From positions 1,840,147 to 1,904,146 of the forward strand of contig NZ_CH672377.1 of the NCBI RefSeq assembly GCF_000153105.1: a DNA stretch of 64,000 bases. Reading direction: 5' to 3'. The DNA is from Blastopirellula marina DSM 3645 (lineage in GTDB: Bacteria > Planctomycetota > Planctomycetia > Pirellulales > Pirellulaceae). The first letter of the stretch is position 1, and the number at the start of each line of letters is the position of its first letter. Positions 56,895 through 64,000 of this stretch are shown one piece after another. The position numbers and the translations under genes are program-made. Below the pieces are notes generated by a model. That model was not told the DNA's origin. It made no database searches and saw nothing but the letters and a program-made list of their open reading frames with translations.

Positions 56895-57784
56895 CCATTA
56901 CCGGCGCAACGGGCTTTGTTGGCCGACATTTGGTGCGACGACTTGTCGAGCGCGGCGAAAGCGTCCGTTTGATCATGCGCAGTGAATCGGACGCGGCGGT
57001 AATCGGTGAAGCGCTCTTTCACTGCGAAGTCTTTCGCCACGACGGCAATACAGAATCCCTCTCTAACTACTTTCAACAATCGCGACCGGAGGTTGTGATC
57101 CATCTGGCGTCTCTCGTCGCAGCGGAGCATCAACCAAGTGATGTCCGCCAGCTAATCGAGTCGAACGTCACGTTGGCGACGCAACTAGTTGAAGCGATGT
57201 GCGCCGCCGGGACAGGCAAATTGATCAACACTGGCACATCGTGGCAGCACTATCAAAATGAAAGCTATAACCCGGTCAATCTCTACGCCGCGACGAAGCA
57301 AGCGTTCGAGTCGATCGTCCGGTACTATGTCGAAGCGCATGAATTGCAAGTGATTCATCTGAAGCTATACGACACCTATGGCCCCGATGATCCCCGTCAA
57401 AAGCTAATTCCACTGCTGAATCATTGCCGGCAGAGTCGTGAACTGCTTCGTCTTTCGCCCGGCGAGCAATGGATCGACATTTTGCATGTCGATGACGTCG
57501 TCGATGCCTATGTTGCCGCGATCGCTCGATTTGACGTAAGCGCATTACCGGAAGAGACTTTCGCTGTCTCGTCAGGCGCTCCGGTCAGCCTGCGAAACCT
57601 GGTTGGCCAATTTGAACAAATTGTGGGGCAGAAGCTGAACGTCGACTGGGGATCGCGTCCCTATCGCAATCGCGAAGTGATGCGTCCCTGGTCATCAGGA
57701 ACGCCGATACCCGGGTGGCGTCCCAAAGTCAAATTCCACTCAGGTATCGCCAATCTCCTGGGAACAGATCTTCGCGCGGCCTGA
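56885..57784 (+). CDS. NAD(P)-dependent epimerase/reductase, CDP-abequose/paratose synthase-like
   Basis: The 299-residue extended SDR begins MRIAITGATGFVGRHLVRRL (NAD(P) motif), with INTGTSWQHY and YAATKQAFES (Tyr-x3-Lys) and LYDTYGPDDPRQKLIP. The TSWQHY segment and context resemble RfbJ/Prt reductases, which reduce the 4-keto group of CDP-3,6-dideoxy-4-ketohexose to give abequose or paratose. The product stereochemistry cannot be read from sequence. ATG 56885 starts inside the end of rfbG. Confidence 0.83.
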   Translation: MRIAITGATGFVGRHLVRRLVERGESVRLIMRSESDAAVIGEALFHCEVFRHDGNTESLSNYFQQSRPEVVIHLASLVAAEHQPSDVRQLIESNVTLATQLVEAMCAAGTGKLINTGTSWQHYQNESYNPVNLYAATKQAFESIVRYYVEAHELQVIHLKLYDTYGPDDPRQKLIPLLNHCRQSRELLRLSPGEQWIDILHVDDVVDAYVAAIARFDVSALPEETFAVSSGAPVSLRNLVGQFEQIVGQKLNVDWGSRPYRNREVMRPWSSGTPIPGWRPKVKFHSGIANLLGTDLRAA

Positions 57785-57830
57785 ATCTTCCTTGGACTCG
57801 AACTCATACTTTGGCATTTAAAACGAAATC

Positions 57831-58892
57831 ATGAACGCTTGCCCCCCCATTTCAATCAACGACGATCCACGGCCATTGATTACCATTGTCGTTCCGGTCC
57901 TGAATGAGGAAGCGAACATTCAACGGCTCTATTCGACCGTGAACGAAACGATGCAACCGGTTGCAGATCGGTACCGAATTGAATTTCTTTTTACAGACAA
58001 TCACAGCACGGATCGTTCCTTCGAATTGTTGAGCAATATTGCCGCAACCGATTCTCGCGTGCGTGTGCTGCGTTTTTCTCGAAATTTCGGTTATCAGCGG
58101 TCGATCTTAACCGGTTATCTCAACGCTTCAGGGGAAGCCGTTATTCAACTTGACTGCGACTTGCAAGATCCGCCGGCAATGATCCTTGAATTTCTCGCGA
58201 AATGGGAAGTTGGGTACAAGGTTATCTATGGCGTTCGCAAACAGCGGCGAGAGGGAGTTGGGATCACGCTCGCTCGTAAAGCTTTTTATCGCTTGATCAA
58301 TTGGCTCAGTGACGATCCGTTACCTTTGGATGCCGGCGACTTTCGCTTGGTCGACCGACGGATTGTGGAAGTTCTGCGCAAACACCAAGATGCAACCCCT
58401 TACTTGCGCGGTCAGATCGCCGCGATGGGATTCCGTCAAATTGGCCTCGAATACAGTCGCAGTCCGCGTTTGGATGGCGAAAGCAAATTCGGCTACTACG
58501 ATCTGATCAACCTAGCGATCGATGGCATCCTCAACCATTCGCCGATCCCCCTGCGTTTGGCCAAATATGTCAGTCAAGCGGCCTTCGTCGTGACTTGCAT
58601 ATTTATCGCGGTATACGCCTCAATGAAACTAACGGTGGGAACTGACTGGACCGCCGGCTTTGCCACGTTGGCCGTGCTGACTCTTTCATCGATCTGCATT
58701 AATTCATTGCTGATCGGAATTCAAGGAGAGTATATCGCCAGGATCTATAAGCACACCAAACAACAGCCGTTGACCATTATCGAAGAATCGGTCAACGGTT
58801 CGACCGAGTGGACAAGTTCATCGTCCTACAACGCTGAAGAAGCAACGCGACCACAACGCGATGACTTGGCCAAACAATCGCACGCAGCGTAA
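57831..58892 (+). CDS. GtrB/DPM1-like family 2 glycosyltransferase
   Basis: The 353-residue protein has a GT-A domain (ITIVVPVLNEEANIQRLY, FTDNHSTDRSFE, LDCDLQDPP as the metal-binding acidic motif, LRFSRNFGYQRSILTGYLNA) and two C-terminal membrane helices (near 245-262 and 280-302). This layout fits polyprenyl-phosphate sugar transferases such as GtrB, which load a sugar on undecaprenyl phosphate for later transfer. ATG 57831 was used. The following membrane protein could be the transferase partner. Confidence 0.9.
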   Translation: MNACPPISINDDPRPLITIVVPVLNEEANIQRLYSTVNETMQPVADRYRIEFLFTDNHSTDRSFELLSNIAATDSRVRVLRFSRNFGYQRSILTGYLNASGEAVIQLDCDLQDPPAMILEFLAKWEVGYKVIYGVRKQRREGVGITLARKAFYRLINWLSDDPLPLDAGDFRLVDRRIVEVLRKHQDATPYLRGQIAAMGFRQIGLEYSRSPRLDGESKFGYYDLINLAIDGILNHSPIPLRLAKYVSQAAFVVTCIFIAVYASMKLTVGTDWTAGFATLAVLTLSSICINSLLIGIQGEYIARIYKHTKQQPLTIIEESVNGSTEWTSSSSYNAEEATRPQRDDLAKQSHAA

Positions 58893-58947
58893 GCCATCCT
58901 CACACAATAAGACTAATACTTCACTAGTTTGGACCAGGAAGATCATC

Positions 58948-61089
58948 ATGGAAGCTTTGTCCAAAAATACGACAAACGCTTCTCCGAACGCCGGAGTAGA
59001 ATCGATCACCTTACCTGCTCGACTCACCGGAGTTGTTTTGGCGACCGTGAAGAACCCTGTCTTCTGGTCTGCCTGCGTGTTTGCCTGCTCCTTCGTTCTA
59101 CTCTATTTGCGAATTGGCACTCATTCGGACATGTACGGGTGGTATCAAGGGGACAGCTTGTTTCCCGTGCATGTAGCCCAGGACTTTTTACTTCAGGATT
59201 TCTCGTTACGAGGCTGGCGGTTCTGCCCCTCCAATTATGTTTTTCCGGACGCCGTCATCGCCGGAGTGTTTTACCTGTTCACTGGTAATTCTATACTTTC
59301 CAGCTTCTTGTCCGGAGTCTTCTTCGTCACGATGACGGTCCTCGGCTATTGCTACCTGGGCCATGTCTGCCACTTGGGTGAAGCACGCACCAGGAACACG
59401 TTGGTCCTGTTGGGCGGTGCAATATTCATCCTTTTTTTCGTCGCAACGATGCAATTCGAGGTGTATTTCGTCTTGTTAATTCCGGCAATTCACTCCGGCG
59501 CCTACATGTTAATCATCTGGATGACAGGGCTACTGATCTCGATCATTTATGAACCACGCGGTACTCCACGTCGCAAGAAACAACTTTGGATCTTGGCGCT
59601 TCTGACATTGCTGACGGCGACCGGCGAACCCCTTATTTTGCCGATGTTCGTTGCCGCTGCAACGGCAGCTGGACTCGCATGTTGGCTGGGCGGTTTGATC
59701 GAGCGCCGCAAATTGGACGGCCCGATTTGGATGCTGTGGAGCGTAAGCATCGTCGGTATCCTTGGCTCCTTTTTGCTAATAGACGTCTCTTCTCCGCGAG
59801 CGTTCGCTCGCCCCGGGCTTGGCCGATCATGGATCGCGTTGAAAAACTTTATAGGCCTCTTTAGCGAAAGACTGGCCGCAGGAGATCTGATGCACTGGCT
59901 AGGCGTCATTTGGATGGTCGGCTGTCTAGGAACCTTCCTCTATTACGTCATTCAGCGAAAACCGAACGAAGGCAACGCAATTCACGCCGCCAAAGGGCGA
60001 GTCGCATTCTTAGCCGCATATCTTCTGCTTTCGGCCCTTGGCATGCTCGCTGCGCCGATTGTGGGAGGGCATAGTTCGCTCGTCGACTCTTTAAATTATG
60101 GTTATTTGCTTCACTATTGGCACCCGTTTATCTACGGTCCCATTTTCACACTACCGTTGTTGTTGGCTGTGGCGTTTCGCAATATTCATGTACCCAATTG
60201 GATTAAGAATTGGTCAGGCGTTACCGTTGGCGCGCCAAGTCTGATCGCGATGATTGTGGTGATGTCGCAAATCGGAATAGGCGACTACTTGCCGCATACC
60301 GGACGGACCCAATTTGTCGTGGAAGTAGACGCAATCATCGCTAAACACAAGCTCCATCGCGGCGTTACCAATTTTTGGAAGTCTCGTGCAATTACGACCA
60401 TGACCAACTCGGACGTGCGGACGGTTCCAATCATGCCGAATTTTGAGTTTCACGACTGGATGCACAACTCGCGAGACATAACCGAAAATAGATTCAATTC
60501 AGGAGAATACGTTCCTTTCGATTTCGCCGTCGCGAGCGCAAGTTTCGAATTGCCTGCCAGTCTGTTCATCGCACGATTCGGTGAACCTGCCTGCATTGAA
60601 AAAATTGGAGCTGATATCGAAGTCCTCATTTACAACCGTCCCGAGGACGAACAATTCCATCGTTTATTCCGCTCTCCCTATGAATCACCCGGCTATCGAA
60701 ATCTTTTTGCAGCCGCGGATTTGCCATCACTAGTTGGAGAACTCGAAGACGAAGAACGGGTCGCTGAGTTTGGTCGGGATGACGCCGGAGTCTTGACCTA
60801 TGGCCCTTGCATCAAGCTTCCAGCGGGAAATTATTCGATCGCGTTCCAATTTTCTGCGGAAAATGAAACGAAAGCGCCGGTCGGAAGCTGGGACATCCTG
60901 CTTTCCGAACAAAATGGAAAAGCAGTAAAATCTGTCGCGAGCGGAACTATCTCACCCGACAAAAATGAAATCCGGTACGAATTGAACGTCGAGCCAAACC
61001 AAGAGAATAGTCTTCTCGAAGCTCGCGTTCACTATTCCGGCAGCGGTCGCATAGCAGTGAAGGGCATTGAATTACTGCGCCTGCGCTAG
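58948..61089 (+). CDS. Large polytopic membrane protein, glycosyltransferase-like, with C-terminal soluble domain
   Basis: The 713-residue protein has about eleven hydrophobic segments up to residue 470, with an acidic first loop (GTHSDMYGWYQGDSLFPVHVAQDFL) like the loop 1 of GT-C enzymes, then about 240 soluble residues. The last 120 residues (LPAGNYSIAFQFSAE and HYSGSGRIAVKGIELLRL) look like a carbohydrate-binding-type beta-sandwich. ATG 58948 has AGGAAG upstream. It probably transfers the sugar loaded by the GtrB-like enzyme, but no family is certain. Base composition is slightly lower in GC than the housekeeping genes. Confidence 0.75.
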   Translation: MEALSKNTTNASPNAGVESITLPARLTGVVLATVKNPVFWSACVFACSFVLLYLRIGTHSDMYGWYQGDSLFPVHVAQDFLLQDFSLRGWRFCPSNYVFPDAVIAGVFYLFTGNSILSSFLSGVFFVTMTVLGYCYLGHVCHLGEARTRNTLVLLGGAIFILFFVATMQFEVYFVLLIPAIHSGAYMLIIWMTGLLISIIYEPRGTPRRKKQLWILALLTLLTATGEPLILPMFVAAATAAGLACWLGGLIERRKLDGPIWMLWSVSIVGILGSFLLIDVSSPRAFARPGLGRSWIALKNFIGLFSERLAAGDLMHWLGVIWMVGCLGTFLYYVIQRKPNEGNAIHAAKGRVAFLAAYLLLSALGMLAAPIVGGHSSLVDSLNYGYLLHYWHPFIYGPIFTLPLLLAVAFRNIHVPNWIKNWSGVTVGAPSLIAMIVVMSQIGIGDYLPHTGRTQFVVEVDAIIAKHKLHRGVTNFWKSRAITTMTNSDVRTVPIMPNFEFHDWMHNSRDITENRFNSGEYVPFDFAVASASFELPASLFIARFGEPACIEKIGADIEVLIYNRPEDEQFHRLFRSPYESPGYRNLFAAADLPSLVGELEDEERVAEFGRDDAGVLTYGPCIKLPAGNYSIAFQFSAENETKAPVGSWDILLSEQNGKAVKSVASGTISPDKNEIRYELNVEPNQENSLLEARVHYSGSGRIAVKGIELLRLR

Positions 61090-61732
61090 GATAAACCGCG
61101 TCTGGAAATCACTATGAGTCGATTTTCATGATGACCTATTTTTTGACGACAAGCTCCGAACCCGGTCGTCTCGACTTCAGTGTGACTGTCGCCGGAGCGA
61201 ATTAATTTGAGCACTTGGCCGAGCGTACTATGAACGGCGCTGGCGGCGAAGCCCGCGCCGAGATTGACATTTTGTAAAACGACGCCTACAGCAGTTCGAA
61301 TCGCGGATCCGTTCCCCGGAGAATGGCCATCATGGCGCAATCGCCGTGCGCTGTCCGCCTATTTCAAGAGAACTTTCCTCAACATTATTCTAGCGAATCT
61401 TGGCTTTTATTGGTCGCTTAACGATCACTCAGGAAGTCTTGAAAGCCGCTGTTTTTCCCGTAAGCGGGCGAAAATCTTATCTGTGAGAGTTTTGCTGGAG
61501 CGAATGTCCGTGCGTTCTCTGCGGAAATGCTCTAACGGCCACAAATAGGTCGTTTTTCAATTATTTCTTGGGGCCTTTTCTCCCGCAATCTTCTCAGTTC
61601 GAGACGTTCATTCCTGTTTTTCATGAATCGGCATAGAGGTTGCATCTTGGTCCGCCCAAATTAAATGGTCGAACGTAGATTGCCGACTAGAAAGACGGGG
61701 TCGGCGATCTAATAGTTAGGGGGAAATTGGTC
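61090..61732. other. Intergenic region, about 640 nt, no supported gene
   Basis: Short frames exist on both strands (for example 61264-61548 plus and 61086-61340 minus), but none has a convincing Shine-Dalgarno or family sequence. The right end is the leader of the CheB/CheR gene with AGGGGG before ATG 61733. Confidence 0.5.
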
Positions 61733-64000
61733 ATGGGCAATTCACCAGAGCTGCCGCGTTCTCGTGATGGTCACGCGGATGAAATCGTCCGGGAACTGCG
61801 CGACTTGGACGAGACGGAAGAGGGCGAGATGCCCCTGGATGGTGATTCTAACTCTACCCGAATGTCTCAGTTTTCTGTGGTTGGTTTAGGCGCTTCGGCT
61901 GGCGGCTTAGAGTCACTAGAAATCTTCTTCGCCAACATGCCTTATGACTCCGGAATGGCGTTCATCGTCGTTCAACATTTGTCGCCTGACTTCAAGAGCG
62001 TGATGGACGAACTGCTGGCGCGGCAAACGAAAATCCCGATCTATCGCGTCACTGATGGAATTGAAGTCAAGCCCAACTCGATCTATCTGATCCCCCCCAA
62101 AAAGGAAATGATCATCGCCAACGGCAAGTTGCTGTTGAGCGACAAAGATCCAAAATCGGGTTTGGCGCTGCCGATCGATATCTTCTTCCGCTCGTTGGCG
62201 CAAGACTGCGGTCCGCGCTCGATCGGGATCGTCTTGTCCGGAACCGGCAGCGACGGGTCGCGGGGAATCCGTGATATTCATGAGGCAGGCGGTTTGGTGA
62301 TCGCGCAAGAATCAGATTCCGCCAAATTCGATGGAATGCCGAAAAGCGCCGTCGAAACTGGCGAAGTGGATTTAATTCTCCCCCCTGAGAAAATCCCGCC
62401 AGCGTTGTTGTCTTACGTTCGGCATCATAGCGCCGAGGGATACGCACTAGAGCAGGCGCAAACAAATCCGTCGATTCTGGAAGGCTTTGACGCGATCTTC
62501 CAATTACTGCGGACCAACTATGACATCAACTTCTCGTTCTACAAACGGACGACGGTCACGCGCCGCGTGCAGCGCCGTTTGCTGATGAGTCAGATCACCG
62601 ATTTGGAAGAATACGTCGATCGCCTGCGCGAAGATCCGGAAGAGCTTAATCGGTTGTACAAAGATCTGCTGATCGGCGTGACGAAGTTCTTTCGTGATGG
62701 CGAAGCATTCGAGCGACTGCAGAAGGAGATCTTACCGTCGCTGATTGAGAAGGTTCCCGACGATGGGGAACTCCGGATTTGGGTCGCCGGCTGCGCGACG
62801 GGAGAAGAACCGTATTCGATCGCGATTTTGGTGCAAGAGCTGCTAGAGCAGTTGAAGCGGCCGCTCCAGGTCAAGATCTTTGCGACCGACGTCCACCGAA
62901 CTTCGTTGGAGTTCGCCAGCGTCGGGATCTATAGCGAAGCGTCCGTTTCTGAGGTGCCGATCAGTCGCATGGAACGCTTTTTTACACGGGTTAAAGGAGG
63001 CTATCGCGTCTCCCAAGAGCTTCGTCAGATGATCGTCTTCGCACCGCACAACATCATCAAAGACGCTCCATTCACCAAGATCGACTTGATCACCTGCCGC
63101 AATTTGTTGATCTACCTGGAAACCTTGGCGCAGAAAAAAGCGATCTCGTTGTTTCATTTTGCGCTGAATACCGGCGGCGTCATGATGATGGGGCCCAGTG
63201 AGAGTCCTGGTGAATTGGCCGAAGAATTTGAGGCCCTCGACGAGCGTTGGAAAGTCTATCGCAAGCGACGCGACAAGCGTTTGCCGCCTGACATGCGTTT
63301 GCCGCTTTCCGCCGGATATGCGAAGCCGCAAGGAGTCTCACGATTTAGCGTCGCCTCAGCGGCGGTCGCTCCGCCGGACGGTCCGCTGCTGCGAGCGTAT
63401 GACGAGTTGCTGAAAGAGCATGCGCCCCCCAGCTTGCTCGTCAACGACCATCGCGAACTGATCCAATCGTTCGGCGGCGGATCGGACTATTTGAAGATGC
63501 GCGATGGTCGTCCTTCGCACGACTTCCTCGATCTGATGATCCCTGATCTGCGAATTCCCGTGACGACGGCGATCCAACAGGCCGCAAAAAAGCGAACGCC
63601 AGTCAGCTTTCGCGGGATTCGAATTCAAGTCGGCGACACGCAACAAGTCGTTCATCTGGCGGTCAAACCGATCCAAGATCGTCAAACGGGCGGCGAGTTT
63701 TTTCTCATCACGTTCCAACCGCTGACGTCTCGCTCCACTGCAGAAGTCGCCGCCGAGGCCGATATCGGCCTCGGTATTGAGGAGGCCTCACGCGATCAGA
63801 TCGTGGCGCTCGAAGGAGAACTGCGCTACACGAAAGAAAATCTGCAAGCGACAGTCGAGGAGATGGAGACCAGCAATGAAGAATTGCAAGCGACTAACGA
63901 AGAGCTGGTCGCATCGAATGAAGAGTTGCAGAGCACCAATGAAGAACTGCACAGCGTCAATGAAGAGCTCTATACGGTCAACGCCGAATATCAGAAGAAA
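61733..64000 (+). CDS. CheB/CheR hybrid protein, 3-prime end outside the window
   Basis: The visible 756 codons encode a CheB methylesterase domain (about residues 45-225; Ser in [11 protein letters not shown], His in VVQHLSPDF, Asp in GTGSDGSRG), a CheR methyltransferase domain (about 245-510; [28 protein letters not shown]), a PAS-like region (about 545-660) and a long coiled coil rich in NEELQ-type heptads up to the edge. Such hybrids usually end in PAS and histidine kinase modules and act as non-flagellar sensors. There is no receiver domain in front of CheB. No chemoreceptor or cheA is adjacent. Confidence 0.93.
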   Translation, partial: MGNSPELPRSRDGHADEIVRELRDLDETEEGEMPLDGDSNSTRMSQFSVVGLGASAGGLESLEIFFANMPYDSGMAFIVVQHLSPDFKSVMDELLARQTKIPIYRVTDGIEVKPNSIYLIPPKKEMIIANGKLLLSDKDPKSGLALPIDIFFRSLAQDCGPRSIGIVLSGTGSDGSRGIRDIHEAGGLVIAQESDSAKFDGMPKSAVETGEVDLILPPEKIPPALLSYVRHHSAEGYALEQAQTNPSILEGFDAIFQLLRTNYDINFSFYKRTTVTRRVQRRLLMSQITDLEEYVDRLREDPEELNRLYKDLLIGVTKFFRDGEAFERLQKEILPSLIEKVPDDGELRIWVAGCATGEEPYSIAILVQELLEQLKRPLQVKIFATDVHRTSLEFASVGIYSEASVSEVPISRMERFFTRVKGGYRVSQELRQMIVFAPHNIIKDAPFTKIDLITCRNLLIYLETLAQKKAISLFHFALNTGGVMMMGPSESPGELAEEFEALDERWKVYRKRRDKRLPPDMRLPLSAGYAKPQGVSRFSVASAAVAPPDGPLLRAYDELLKEHAPPSLLVNDHRELIQSFGGGSDYLKMRDGRPSHDFLDLMIPDLRIPVTTAIQQAAKKRTPVSFRGIRIQVGDTQQVVHLAVKPIQDRQTGGEFFLITFQPLTSRSTAEVAAEADIGLGIEEASRDQIVALEGELRYTKENLQATVEEMETSNEELQATNEELVASNEELQSTNEELHSVNEELYTVNAEYQKK

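Noticed and set aside
61086-61548. Two short frames on opposite strands before the CheB/CheR gene, possible transposase remnants
   Set aside because: No catalytic or DDE-like motif and no inverted repeats or Shine-Dalgarno seen.

Overview
The window reads as chromosomal DNA of a planctomycete, probably a Pirellulaceae member near Blastopirellula or Rhodopirellula. The evidence is lineage-typical families: a DUF1549/DUF1553 (PSD1) protein with a LamG domain and a CxxCH motif, two DUF1559 prepilin-type proteins with the H-x9-DG pattern, a XylR-like LacI/AraC hybrid regulator next to a DUF5690 transporter, a sugar-phosphate isomerase-type TIM barrel with a twin-arginine leader, and a CheB/CheR hybrid. 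Coding is dense, GC is roughly 55-60 percent, and start codons other than ATG are common. No rRNA, tRNA, CRISPR array or complete insertion sequence was seen.

Layout. 1-2.7 kb (-): a PSD1 gene with one in-frame TAG, running off the left edge. 3-5.8 kb (+): purH, trpC and a DoxX-like membrane gene. 5.9-6.7 kb (-): a TerC-family protein, separated from DoxX by an inverted-repeat element. 6.9-7.9 kb (+): an exported sugar isomerase-like protein. 7.9-13 kb (-): a tight run read in the order hisF, PilT-type ATPase, membrane-anchored GspE-like protein without a P-loop, CvpA-like membrane protein, small membrane protein. 13.2-15.5 kb (-): a DUF1559 protein and infC. 15.8-23.1 kb (+): a thioredoxin-trypsin fusion, an acidic membrane protein, a Pat-type acyl-CoA synthetase/acetyltransferase and a conserved protein of unknown role.

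23-37 kb is a mixed accessory stretch: a low-GC PD-(D/E)XK protein, a methyltransferase with a 5-prime frameshift, a CbbX/SpoVK-like AAA protein, a lipoprotein, a second DUF1559 gene divergent from a XylR-like regulator coupled to a transporter, a GNAT, a second methyltransferase, adk, and a large coiled-coil membrane protein with 24-residue repeats. 37-45 kb holds ligA with two small upstream genes (-), then uvrA, an unknown gene and a ThiF/MoeB-like enzyme (+).

45.3-46.0 kb is a 39-bp minisatellite of about 17 copies with no stop codon in any of six frames. It lies before a rhodanese-like gene that overlaps a convergent SUMF1-domain gene. 47.8-52.3 kb (-) carries a rhomboid protease, an HtrA-like protease and ppk1. 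52.5-61.1 kb (+) is a surface-sugar cluster: a GmhB-like phosphatase, then rfbF, rfbH, rfbG and a reductase of the CDP-3,6-dideoxyhexose route, a GtrB-like glycosyltransferase and a large membrane protein. A CheB/CheR hybrid sensor gene runs off the right edge.

The strongest leads are the P-loop-less GspE homologue next to an intact PilT-type motor, the in-frame minisatellite, a dispersed inverted-repeat family, a probable AUC start on infC, and two apparently interrupted genes (PSD1 and the 24.5 kb methyltransferase).
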